A stretch of DNA of 64,000 bases, taken from positions 186,001 through 250,000 of the forward strand of contig BGZK01000157.1 of assembly GCA_005406025.1 (NCBI GenBank), read 5' to 3'. This document shows positions 1 to 10,424 of the stretch, piece after piece. A program made the position numbers and the translations under genes. This DNA comes from Eumeta japonica (Eukaryota > Arthropoda > Insecta > Lepidoptera > Psychidae). How positions within the stretch are numbered: the first letter of the stretch is position 1; each line of letters starts with the position of its first letter. Below the pieces are notes generated by a model. The model saw only the letters and a program-made list of their open reading frames with translations. It was not told the origin of the DNA and did no database searches.

Positions 1-539
1 AGAAAGAGACACCAGATTTACATATCTTCAAAGTAATCAATGCCCTTCAACGTCAATACTCGTATAGACAAATTTTCCACGTATAGAAAGTATCGTGCTA
101 GTCGTTTACAGAAATAAAGTCGACATATTCAATAATAGAGGAGTTGAGCTCTTCTTCTGATGTAAGACGGCGACGACATATATATTTCTTTTTATTAAAA
201 AACAACCAAAATTCGCACTTATGCAAGATTCGGTGAGTGAGTAAGGCAGATGCTCTAAGACTATATTGTCATTTTCCTTCCAATAATTAATAGTGATCAC
301 AGCGATACGAGAGGATGCATTCTCGTGGTAGTGCCATTAAGCCTCTGATTCTAGGGAGTCTAGGGAACTTTTGGCAAGCAGTGCTGTATGTGTCAGGCCA
401 CGGTACCACTTTATTGTCCTTTTCATGTAACAGCTTTGACCAAGCCTGTATTCTTGAAATAAACGGCATACATAATTTTCTTCATTGCATGCATTTTTTT
501 AATGATATTTGGTGTTGGTCATCTTTATGAACCCATAAC
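1..539. other. AT-rich DNA, nothing recognised
   Basis: Both strands carry only short open stretches without family resemblance, codon bias or splice structure. The right end may hold more of the decayed mariner copy described next. Confidence 0.3.
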
Positions 540-1130
540 CATCATCCCTGATGTATAGGTAAGTTATGGAAGGTAATATGTATTACAATTTTAGATACTA
601 CATGATGACCTTCTTTATTGCATAACTTTAATGACTGTCGGTTGATCCTTACACGTTCGAATTTTTGATGTTGTATAAGACGATATGTACCAGCGAGAAA
701 CACTCTTTTTCATTTTTAATTGATCACGCTTAATCTTATACACCGCTGCGAATCCGATCCCAAGAGCATTCTGAATCAAATATTAAGTGCATCGGTTTTC
801 ATCATTCATCGTTTTACGAACACGAGCAACACTATCTGGAGTGACTATTGAAATAGACCTTCTCGTATGTTTTTCATCTGGAACTGATTTGAGTCTATTA
901 CGAAATTCTCCAAACCCCTGAAACACAATGGTTCGAAATGGCACTTCATTATTAAATGCTGACTGTAGCTGCTGCACACATTGTTTTTCGGATAGACCAA
1001 CGTGCAAATAATAGTACAATATATCATAGCTAGCCAGTGCTCACATTTCGAGTATATTATTTGTTTCACATAAACACACTTTACGATAGCTACGTTTAAA
1101 AACGCAGGAAGTGGTAACTGTGCGCATTTT
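540..1130 (-). pseudogene. mariner-type transposase remnant (N-terminal half)
   Basis: Mariner transposases cut and paste DNA between TA dinucleotides. On the minus strand, 1,019 to 783 gives an open segment of 78 residues with the mariner helix-turn-helix layout: a Q-C-V-Q-Q-L-Q-S-A-F-N-N-E helix, then T-I-V-F...FGEFRN, then VTPDSVARVRK. These match in order the HTH and linker of mariner transposases. Beyond 783 the similarity continues in other frames with stops, including a K-K-S-V-S-R-W stretch near 690, so the copy is frameshifted. I see no catalytic DD34D core and no clear terminal inverted repeats, so the ends are approximate. Identification rests on the residue pattern only. Confidence 0.55.
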
Positions 1131-1419
1131 TGTAGTGGAGCGTGATTGCGCGCGTGCGCAATCATAACTGTAGGTAACCGCAGTAACCAGTGTTTAATAG
1201 TAGTATCTCAATGATTCCATAGTGGCCTTCGTATCAGATGAAAATATTTTTTTTCTTTAAACCATGAAAATTAAAAAAATATCATAAAATTGAAAAGTTG
1301 TTGTTTTTACCCTGACTGAGTCGAAACGAATTTTCTCTAGACCCCGATCAATCGTTATACCTGTCGATTATGCACTCCACGGTTCATAATTACGCTGTTT
1401 ACTGGCTGATAACACCATT

Positions 1420-2155
1420 TTCCCCTTTTTAGGGTTCCGAGCCAAAATGGCAAAATTCGGAACCCTTATAGTTTCGTCATGTCCGTTCGTCCGTACGTCA
1501 CAAGCATTTTATTAAAAAACTACAATACATACATTAATGAAATTTACAGCGTAGAGGTGTTGAATAAGCCGTTACTTAGCTTGGTGGTTAAATAAAAATA
1601 ATAAATATTTCTTGAGAGCACACCATACATGCAAGAGAAGTTGAAAAAAATTTCGTTTCGACAGTTATTTAAAAAACACTTTAAGATTTTTAAGCAATTT
1701 TTCAAAATTTCGGTAATAATCGCTCTGAAAGTGGCAGAAATTGTGTTCCCCCCATTTTCTAAACTGTATCCCCAAAAAATATATAAAAAATAAAGAAAAT
1801 AAATTTTAATAAATACTTTCAAGAAAAATTATTTTGAACATGATCAGACATACTGCTTTTGAGTTACTACTAAAAACTGCGCTTCTTAACGAAAGGACGT
1901 AAGTGCTATGAAGATGCGCTCTTTTATTGATGCTTTTTAGTTCATATTAGTTTAATAGTAATAATCGACATACCTACTTGTTTTTATAGTTATAGGTGAC
2001 CAAACTGCTTATAACTATTCTGTTGCGGGAAACATGGAAAAAGTGTAACAACATTCTTTTTTCATCTGTAGCACACTTCTTTGTAATAATGGCTTCGCAA
2101 CCCTATAGCGAGCATGGTCGTACATGCTTTTAAGCACTGTTTTTTAATAGTAGTT
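1420..2155 (+). repeat. dispersed repeat, copy A (GGGTTCCG family)
   Basis: It begins with a short inverted motif, AGGGTTCCG...CGGAACCCTTATAG, at 1,430-1,470. It ends in a block (1,895-2,140) that recurs at 39,862-40,115 with clear similarity, including the shared string GGGAAACATGGAAAAAGT. The opening motif is, from memory, very common in lepidopteran genomes. No coding capacity is seen. The middle (1,500-1,890) is AT-rich; whether the two ends belong to one element is inferred from their order. Confidence 0.55.
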
Positions 2156-2307
2156 TGGTACCCTAGACCATAGATAACTACGGACGCGGGCGGTCCGGAC
2201 AGGCGGGGGAGGCGGCTGTTACTTTCTGTTTGTCGTTGAATGTGGGTGGTCGACGAGAAGGTGGATTAATAAAAGTGCGGGCTAGTGGGGGATTAACTCA
2301 GTTCTCA

Positions 2308-2313
2308 TATAAA
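2308..2313 (+). promoter_or_regulatory. possible TATA box
   Basis: TATAAA lies in GTTCTCATATAAATTGCGGG, at the edge of a locally GC-rich block (2,160-2,460) and 38 bases before an ATG that opens a short frame ending at a good splice donor. No strong initiator stands at the expected +30 spacing, so this is tentative. Confidence 0.25.
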
Positions 2314-2345
2314 TTGCGGGAGTGAAAATCACAAACAAAACTATA

Positions 2346-2410
2346 ATGCCGCTACACGGTTATCGGCTATGCGCGCCTGGACTTTTGGGAGTAACGTCAG
2401 CCAAAAGCAG
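2346..2410 (+). CDS. candidate short first coding exon
   Basis: An ATG opens a frame of about 21 codons beginning MPLHGYRLCAPGLLGV and ending at AGCAG, followed by GTGAGC, a near-consensus insect 5' splice site. The segment is GC-rich compared with its surroundings and has a TATA-like motif upstream. I do not recognise the peptide, and no downstream partner exon could be assigned. It could equally be chance, or a fragment of an old repeat. Confidence 0.22.
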
Positions 2411-2414
2411 GTGA

Positions 2415-5018
2415 GCCCCAAACTGACTTACCTTAAGCAGTCCGGGCGCTGACTTACGTGCAGGAATTGAAGCAATTATCATTTTATATTCTCGTAACCC
2501 CCCGAAATGTAGTCTGTGACACTAAAATGATGTAGCTAATAAATGGTTTGAGATGAAAATTTACGAGTGTTAAGAAAGGTATAGCTTATATATTATACCA
2601 GGATAGTAAAGCTTTCTATTAGTTAAATAATTTTTAGAAGTGGTGAAGTAGTTCCAAAGATTACCCCTACATATAAGCAAACAAAACAAACAGATGATTA
2701 AAATCGAAAGAGAACATTTTTTAACACCCTTTTTTAAAACTTAAACACCATTTCTTCATTGAAACTATCACAAGATATAACGTTTAATATTTCTTTCTTA
2801 TTGTTTATGTCTTAAAAACGCTCCTTCATTAAAAACTGTAAAAGTTTTTCCTAAAATATACATTCGGCATTTTTTCACTCTTTTTTTTAAATTTAGGTGT
2901 TTAATATCACTTCTTATCATTAATAAACGTGATATTTTGCCAAAAATAAAATATCAAGCCCTTATAACAAAATGTCGTCTCCATTAAATCCATCACATAA
3001 ATATAAAAAACCGGTCAAGCGTGAGTTGAAATCGTGTTATAATCATGTGGTCGGTACTTCAGTAATAAATTTAAATATAAACACTTTAAGTGGATTTTAA
3101 TATTTCCGAAAATACACTTAAAAACATATGAACTTTTGCATAGTATTTATTAGAAAATGATATTAAGGATGTTACAGTTTCTTTTAATGTTTATTCTATT
3201 TTATCATCAAATTCAATGCAGAAAATCATAGATTCTGACAATTGTCTTTCATTAGTCACATAGACAATGACACATGAGAATTTTGCCAAAAAAGTATCAG
3301 AAAAACAATTTATTTTGAATATAAGCCTTGTGCTACTTCGTGATTATGAAATATTTTTTCAACGCAGCAACTGCAAGTAATGACTTCAATCATTGCCAAT
3401 CCTAATTTTATGTTTCAGCTTGTTTCTAGGACATAATCTATCGATACTATTTCAAATATATGGCTTTCTGACTTCATTTTGGAACCCTAAAACGAGTGAT
3501 ACGCGACCATTGTTGGCCCCACCCGCTTGTTATTCAAAAAGAAAATCGCTGCGGGTCCCGGCGCGGTCGGCCATCAAAACAATGACAGTAATCTGTCAGG
3601 AGTTTAGTCAATTACTTTAAGATACTCGCAAAGCCAGCGGAGTAAACACGGGTAATACTGGCAAAGGGCCGCGATAAGCGTTAGATTGATGCCACCACTT
3701 TGTCTCGCGGAGTCCCCGTAGCGTTGCTCCGACTCTACGTTTTCAGTGGTACTATTTCGATAAGCGCGATATTATCGTCCCAAACGTATCGCTAAAGGTC
3801 GACGTATATGATAAAATATCATCCTTCCTCGTAAAAGTATAGACACCTAGTACTACTGTCCAAACGATATTTTATAAGAGATTTACGTTTCTACTGTTTA
3901 ATTAAGTATTCTAATCTATATTTGTCACATTCTAAATGTCGTGTAACAATAAAAATGAGTTTACGTCATGCAAGAAGGAATTCAAGTACATGAACTGGCA
4001 CTGTAGCTCATATAAAAACACTCAATGGTTTAGTATAGTCTGTACGTCGAATCTAGGTATGTCTGATTCAAAGTTGCTAGTGAAGATAGTTATTTACTGT
4101 CCTTTAAATTAAATATAATTTACAATGCTTGTCAAAGAATCTAATAAACAACATATCGACCACTGAAAGAATCGGGGCTCACAGACGCGACGAATGAATC
4201 GTTCGAGGTACGGCTTTATCTGTTCACCGCTCTCGTGAACCCCGTATTGGTTTAATATTGCTCACTCATACAATCCAATTTTCATTCACTTGGATCGATA
4301 TGATTTATGTGCGATGAAGTGAGTATTCGTTTTAAGCATAAGCCCCCCTCCCGGATTTAAGCGAAATACCATCCTAGCGGTGCTTGTAATCGATCACAAC
4401 CCGGGACCAATAACGTCAGCTTTGGTGGGGGATTGTGTCCCACTCGTCCCGTTCGTGGTATCCCTCGAGTATCTTTCTTCTCCAACGGTAATAAGTTTCC
4501 TTCAATTCATGACCTACCCTATTCTCACTTCAGCTTGTTGATATTTTCATGTTAATTTCTCAATGTCCTTCGAATTTAATAGTTCCGGATTTTATTTCGC
4601 AAAGAAACCCCGACTGTTCTATGAAATGTTGAACTATTGGGACCTTGTTAACGGTACTGACAATATATTGTCATTGCATCTCAGTTATTAGATATCCAGT
4701 TCAGTCCAGTTGAATATAAATATCCCTCCTAATAAATTTTCACAATGAAAGAACCACGTGCCGTCCGTATATTAACTATGGCAGCACACATTTTTGAAAC
4801 CCTTTTCTTATCAGAAACTATTGTACTCAAAGTCATTGTAACTTTTCGAATGCTGCTCAGTGGAGGCGAACTATTTAATGACTTTTCTATAGAAGTTGAG
4901 TTTGCCTAATTTAGACAACATGCTACCATGGAACCCTCATATCAGTGAATAGGCAAATATACTTAGCTCTGCTACAGGTAAAAATGTAAGAAATTTATCG
5001 GTTATCCAAACTGCCCGA
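2415..5018. other. non-coding DNA with one GC-richer block
   Basis: This is mostly AT-rich with no recognisable gene. 3,480-3,790 and 4,150-4,450 are richer in GC and CpG than the rest and contain GATAAG-like motifs. They look like unique, possibly regulatory sequence rather than transposon, but I see no open frame of note. Confidence 0.3.
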
Positions 5019-5428
5019 TTGATATATTTTAGCTGTTTGCATAGCCGGATGACATATGCCATTTGTCTCCGGGGACCCGGGGCCATGTCGCGGACGTTCG
5101 TAAAGTTTTCGTTTTACAAAAGGGCGGCCATTCGGGCGATTTACAAGCTAAGATCTGGAGTATATCACAGAACTAATTTTGTGAATATTGGTGCCATAAA
5201 TCTGCTATCACAACTCATAAACAAATATCAAAAATTAATATACGTAAACAAAAGCAGGATTATTTAAGAAGAATAGTGTTCGAGATAATTTTAAAATTTG
5301 TAATAAAACTATGCCTGCATTTTAGTTGACTACATAAAGTCACAAACGCATTTAGATGGCTCTGTGCATGTTCAATGAGGTATCAGAAGATGTACAAATT
5401 TTTTCTTTTAAAAAAGTCGAAATTCTCC
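5019..5428 (+). pseudogene. CR1/Jockey-like LINE reverse transcriptase C-terminal remnant
   Basis: The frame from 5,019 contains K-R-A-A-I-R-A-I-Y-K-L-R-S-G and further on INLLSQLINKYQKLIYV, which matches the pattern after the RT thumb of CR1/Jockey-type elements (KRAIRAIY...F...I.TL..Q.IYE...YV). A second piece near 5,355-5,428 reads FNEVSEDVQIFSFKKVEIL, the last recognisable block of the same protein. Stops and a frame change lie between them. It ends exactly at the TTAA where piggyBac inserted. Related 3' ends are seen near 27.6-28.1 and 52.2-52.6 kb. It is an old, dead copy. Confidence 0.6.
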
Positions 5429-5432
5429 TTAA

Positions 5433-7529
5433 CCCGTTACTTCCCAAGCATCGAAAACATTGGAATTTTTTGATCAATTCTTTAAATTGGGTTCTTGATA
5501 CGCTAAGAAAAAATAAATTAAATTAAAAAAAAAAATTAAAGTACCTTAGATGCTGAGTCAGCCTGTCCTATAAATATGACAATGGGAATTAGTGATATGA
5601 AAGCCAAGAAAGGTTAGATAATTAACTTTATTTGAAAACTATGCCACAAACAGTTAAAACGACATTTTAATTGTTTATTTTGTATGATATGGTATAAAAC
5701 AATCACTGCAAAGTATTTTATTGCATTTAGCACAAAAGGTTAGAGGTTTTTTTTTACAGCCTTGTCCTTGCCATCGCCTCTGTTTGCCCTTTTCGTCATA
5801 TAGTGGCCAATATTGTCAAATCTGACAGGTTCTAAAAGTACTTTGGAAGAACCAGGAGTAGGTTTACATGTGCTACCTTCCGATTTTTCATCCAAGAAAA
5901 GCAAACTCTTCGTCTGAAATCTAGAAGAGGGATAGTCTCATCCTTATTTACGCGTTTGTAAATAATCCATGCATTCACTAGAGACATGTCTAAAACGCGA
6001 ATGACTAGAGGCCAATACCATTTCTTACCCCTAAAACGGATTGGATATTTAGAAATCAACCAATCATGTTTATCGACTCCTCCCATATTTTTATTATAAT
6101 TATGAATAAGTCTTGGCTGATTCACGGATACTTTGGCCTCTCTCTGTCTTTGAGTATCTATTTGTTTTTACAAAAGGCTTCAACAGTCTCAAAATTAGTC
6201 AAAAGACATACTACATTGTTATCATGCCATTTGACGCATAATATTTCATTGTTTTTATCAAAACGATGATCGGAATAACCTCGATGTTTCTTTTTCATTT
6301 CTTTTTTTGTCATGATAGGACATTTCTTAGTCCTATTATCTCTGACTGTCCCAGTAGCTCTGAACCCTTGAGATTTCAAATCAATCAACAATTGTACGCT
6401 GCTGAAAAAGTTATCGAAATATACTTCATGGGCACTGAGATCCATACATACTGCAAGCAACTTTTTTACCACTCTTGAACCCAAGCCATCGGCAGTACCA
6501 GCAAAGATTTGAGTTTTCTTATCTGTATATAGAGAAAAGTTATAACAATACCCGCTGACTCCACACAGTGCCCAAAGCTTGTACCCGAACCTTACTGGTT
6601 TACCTTTTATAAACTGTTTGATCAATCGTGCATGAAAATTCTACTTGACCAGTTACATCTGACACCGGTATAACTCCCATGTCGTCGTCACGACCTTCTT
6701 CTATGTCAGTCACCTCATCTACTTCGTCCGGAGGCAATATGGCAACTTCAATATCATTTAAATCCTCCTCACTACAATCTTCAAGATCTTGAAGATAGTC
6801 TGCGGTTTCTGATATCTTCAAAGCTTGTTTGTATTTTTTTTCACTGGATCCATCTATAAATAACAAAAACATACTGTACCTACACGTTTATCAAACAACG
6901 AATAATGTGACAAAAGACAAAATAAAATATTTTACTCACCTTCGACACCTTACTATTCACTAATTTTAACAATAGTTCGATAAATAATATCACAATCGGG
7001 TCACGAAGAGATGTAATATGTTCAGCGTAAACTTCTCGAGTGATTATAGTAAACAAAAGACCCGCAAGAAACGAACAGTGGACACGTTTGAACCTGCACT
7101 TGAGCGTAACAAGATCGAACGATTTCACGGCAAGCAGTATACATGTGCTCCCAGTGTCATATCTATAGTACGGCTTATTTTAAACGTAAATAGAAAATTT
7201 TCTGAACATATTTTATTTTTATTTTCATTAATTATATAATTGGTAAGGGTCTAAGAATAAATTTTATGTACTTTGAAGTTGGTAGTTTTTTTCATACAGT
7301 ATAAAAAAATCTAAACAAAATACTCTTTTTGACGCAACAAAAATGATAAATTTCAAAAATTTATATTTAATTTGAGTAAAATTTTTTCACAGCAAAAAAA
7401 ATATATTTTACTAGAAAATGAGTATATAAAAGAGAATTTTATCACAAACTATAAAAATACAAGGGCTAACGTAAAAAAAAAAAATATTGAATATGGTGTC
7501 TTATAAATAGGACAGTGGGGAGGAATGGG
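5433..7529 (-). mobile_element. piggyBac-type DNA transposon, non-autonomous relic
   Basis: The element is bounded by TTAA at 5,429-5,432 and 7,530-7,533, the obligatory piggyBac target duplication. Its ends are inverted repeats: left CCCGTTACTTCCCAAGC, and right (read inward on the minus strand) CCCATTCCTCCCCACTG. Subterminal CTGTCCTAT motifs occur near both ends. About 2.1 kb separates the ends, and the minus strand carries a broken transposase gene. It lies in the C-terminal part of a LINE remnant, so it is the younger of the two. The 5' part of the element (about 6,900-7,500) holds no recognised coding sequence. Confidence 0.85.
5675..6872 (-). pseudogene. piggyBac transposase, deleted and frameshifted
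   Basis: Piggybac transposases excise and insert DNA at TTAA using three aspartates. The minus strand shows, in order: an acidic N-terminal segment (6,872-6,600, rich in D/E); the core (6,625-6,158) with IKGKPVRFGYKLWALC and the second-aspartate motif YFDNFFSS (Asp 71 of that segment); the block with NYNKNMGGVDKHD holding the third aspartate (6,125-5,832); and a Cys-rich tail in a shifted frame ending at 5,675 (CAKCNKILCSDC). The acidic part joins almost directly to IKGKP, so the stretch carrying the first catalytic aspartate is missing. At least three further frame changes occur, near 6,160, 5,870 and 5,745. It cannot make an active enzyme. Confidence 0.85.
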
Positions 7530-7533
7530 TTAA

Positions 7534-8230
7534 GCAAATATTACGTTATATTTTTATATATTTTGCTATTTGTTGATGTTTATAAGATAAAGTTCATGAG
7601 AATAATCAGCATGATTCCTACATATTTGTTTCTTTTCGTAATAGTTTTATATTTGATATTATAATTATGTATATCGTAGTTTGAAAGAATTTATATTATA
7701 ATAACATATTTCAAGAAATATATCTCAAAATCTATTTCAGTATTTTATTTATGAAGTCGAATGTCGGCTAAGTCTTTGTACACATTATTAAGAAATTTTG
7801 TAAAACTAAATGTGCATGCCTTAAGCGCTCGTGACATACGTATGTTATTTAAATTAGAGGTTAATGATAAAAAAAAAACCAAAAATCCTTTTTTGAAGTT
7901 CTTCAAAACATTTCCGAAGTCACTAATTGAAATTATTATACAATATTTCAGATATTTAAGCGAAATGACAGATCAAAACATGAATAACTACGAATTAAAA
8001 AATACAATTACAACTAATCGGTACAATAGCAAGCTATGATTTTAAATACAGTTATTCTCAATCGATTAGTTATGAAGTTGAAAAAGAAATTAAGTTTAAA
8101 AGTTAAATAGTTTTTTAATTATCGTGATTACACGGGATTTTCAGGCGACAGTAGGAGCACACTTACACTCGCGCTTTAGGCATGCAATTGTGTATAGGCT
8201 ATGATATAATGTTATTTATAAACTTATTAT
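7534..8230. other. AT-rich DNA with one unassigned open frame
   Basis: The only open frame of note runs 7,761-8,039 on the plus strand (92 residues, rich in K, N, L and F). It has no recognised motif, its composition follows the AT-rich background, and I treat it as chance. Confidence 0.3.
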
Positions 8231-8237
8231 TTCCATA

Positions 8238-8270
8238 ATTTATTCATTTAATACAAATAAATGAATAAAT
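8238..8270. repeat. short perfect inverted repeat
   Basis: Thirteen-base arms ATTTATTCATTTA and TAAATGAATAAAT are separated by seven bases. It stands just before the larger foldback at 8,315. Confidence 0.7.
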
Positions 8271-8314
8271 CATTATCGACACAGCAATGCTTCACCTTTT
8301 CACCCCATTAAAAA

Positions 8315-8424
8315 AGTCACTTTTAAAATAAAATTTGCGTTCCACGTCCTACTTTTGACGGTTGTTCGGGCTAAAACCCGTTAAAAGAAAGACATGGAAC
8401 GCACATTTTATTTTAAAAGCGATT
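8315..8424. repeat. foldback element (MITE-like hairpin)
   Basis: The left arm 8,315-8,361 and right arm 8,378-8,424 are reverse complements over 47 bases with a handful of mismatches. The shared core is CTTTTAAAATAAAA followed by GCGTTCCA. The loop is 16 bases. Several mismatches would still pair as G-U in RNA. It is non-coding. It could be a small snap-back transposon or the source of a structured RNA. Confidence 0.75.
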
Positions 8425-8429
8425 TTCTT

Positions 8430-9085
8430 TTAAATGTCAGTTTAAAAAGAGATTGTGGATTATATATTAGATAGATTATTATAGAATATATTAAGTGGAT
8501 AGATATTAAGTACATTATGTATCATTTTATGGATTATATTTAGTATTACAGAGGAGTAATTCTTACATTAGAACTATGTTATCACTAAATCGAATGTGAG
8601 TTATCCATTCACCATGATATGCATCGTTACCACTTAAAAACATTAAAAATGTTTACCAATACTATCGTAAAGGGTGTAGATGATTTGCTACCTCCTTATT
8701 TCAAACTTCTCAGTAATTGCATCTATTCTATTGTTTTTCCAATGATTCAGCCCCGAAACAGTGATGGATCAATTCCATTACTTCAGAAATTATGCTTAAT
8801 AGACGACAACACCAACCAGGTTTTCATAGATGCCAAAACTTTTGCAAGCCTACGTACTCACGTACTCTAAGCATGACGGGTGATTGCACTACTTAGTATA
8901 CGAATGTGATCTGATGATTTCCTTTTAGAAACCAGCATGTTTCGGCGGTTGTGACTCGTCAAATTCTTTTGCAAGACCGTCTGCATTAATCCGCGTACAC
9001 AAATTATGCTTGTGGCTTTATGCTTGTGAATAATTAATGTGAAGGTCTGTGACTCTTCAATAAATTGTTATTTTCTTTTATCCAG
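8430..9085. other. unassigned DNA with an 83-residue open frame
   Basis: A plus-strand frame at 8,619-8,870 (83 residues) includes SIPLLQKLCLIDDNTNQVF. It is less AT-biased than random frames here, but I recognise no family and no splice sites that would anchor it. Confidence 0.2.
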
Positions 9086-9193
9086 AACAGCAACAAGGAA
9101 CTCGTGATCTACGCTTGGAACGTTACAGCCTCGAGCATTAAACTTCTGACGGAGGACTGTCAGGAGTTTAACGCCCTCTTACATTTTTATTTC
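9086..9193 (+). CDS. candidate internal exon or decayed gene fragment
   Basis: A pyrimidine-rich tract ending TTTTATCCAG (AG at 9,084-9,085) precedes a GC-richer open segment that reads NSNKELVIYAWNVTASS and continues to about LLTEDCQEFNALL. Codon use differs sharply from the AT-rich flanks, and the acceptor is good. The donor side is weak: the next GT, at 9,194, has a poor consensus. I do not recognise the protein. It may be a real host exon, a processed fragment or chance. Confidence 0.33.
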
Positions 9194-9588
9194 CGTACGC
9201 TTTTTTTCAGTTGTATTTTAGACCTTCCATTTTTACCATGTGTGATATTAAAATTAATTATAGTTGAAATCTAAAAATATAAGTAGCTACAAAATCACAT
9301 AGAGGAGGTCACGCAGTAAAGTAATAAATGATATACCAGAAAAATCTAAGCGCAATGAAAAATGAAATGTTCAAGCAGTGCAAGAAAAAACACGGTACTT
9401 CTCAGATAGAAATTCTACAGTGGATGAGTTTTTTCACATCTTTCAGCAAGAATTACTTTCTTATTCTTTCAGTTTGGATTCAGCTGTAGAAAATATTAAT
9501 TGCTGTTTAAATGACTTACTAACTACTTAATATAATTGTTGAATTATTTGTCTAACCGACTATGTTTTTGAAGTGTCATTTCTAATAG

Positions 9589-10424
9589 TTAGGTTGTCTC
9601 ATATGTAATGCGGTCTTCGTAACTAAAATTCATAAACTTTTTTTTTGGAATGCGATAAGTATGAAATTCGTACATTGTTAAGACATTATTGGAAACGAAA
9701 CCTTAAAGCAGTTTCGGCAACAAGGAAATTATGTGAAATTGAAGGGGAAGATTCAGTCAATGCGTGAACGGCACAGTGTTGGTTTAATTATTTAAGTAGT
9801 GGAGGTTTGATGCTGGTAGATCATACTCGCTCTGAGTGCCCACCAGTATGAGATATTGAGGGTACAAAGAACTAGTCAGAATAGCTAGTTAAGGTCCATG
9901 GCGAAATTGTTTTATGGAAAAAATTTGAGTCCAAAGGAGAAGTTGAAAATGTAATATGACAAGTTTTTCCATCAAAGCTTAAAAAATAGTTTGGCCAAAT
10001 TCAAAGAGAGCTTACTGAATATTGGATTAAGATCATGTAATTCTGGGAGCTTTACTTTAAATATTAAGATTTTTTTTAATGATCAAATGATCATAGAAAC
10101 AATAATGAACAAAGTGAACATTAAAAACCCATATTATATGTAAACGAAGGCCATGCTCATGGCACTTCATTTCATTTGAATTTTTTACTCATGTCATTCG
10201 ATTATTCTATGACAGATAGATATATGAAGGTTACGTTTTAAGTTGGTCGTTATTATTAATATGAAATAATAGCTTTAAATGTTGTTTCTTTTCCAGGTTA
10301 GTAATTTTAGTTATGTAAAGTTGTATGTTGTAGTTATGTAAATTGTATATAAAACATTATTTGTAATAAAACATTGGCTTTTCCAGAGAAACTCAGTTAA
10401 GTTGTTTATTATGAGACACCTTAA
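9589..10424 (+). mobile_element. internally deleted mariner-like element
   Basis: The ends form imperfect inverted repeats: left TTAGGTTGTCTCATATG, and right, on the other strand, TTAAGGTGTCTCATAAT. The element is only about 0.84 kb against roughly 1.3 kb for an intact mariner. The 5' half encodes a recognisable transposase N-terminus, while the catalytic part is not seen. The left TIR resembles the TTAGGTTG ends of irritans-type mariners, from memory. Confidence 0.55.
9645..9960 (+). pseudogene. mariner transposase N-terminal remnant
   Basis: In the first frame the segment reads YEIRTLLRHYWKRN, then KAVSATRKLCEIEGEDSV and ARTAQCWFNYLSSGGFDAG. This is the order of the two helix-turn-helix units of mariner transposases, the second ending in R-T-A-Q-x-W-F. 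Stops and frame changes begin near 9,845. No catalytic aspartate motif is found before the right inverted repeat, so the DDE domain has been lost. Confidence 0.6.

Noticed and set aside
6066..6478. Plus-strand open frames across the piggyBac gene
   Set aside because: They are antisense shadows of the transposase, which is recognisable on the minus strand.
3592..9171. Shared 14-mer CTGTCAGGAGTTTA at 3,592 and 9,158
   Set aside because: Similarity does not extend beyond the word, so chance is sufficient.
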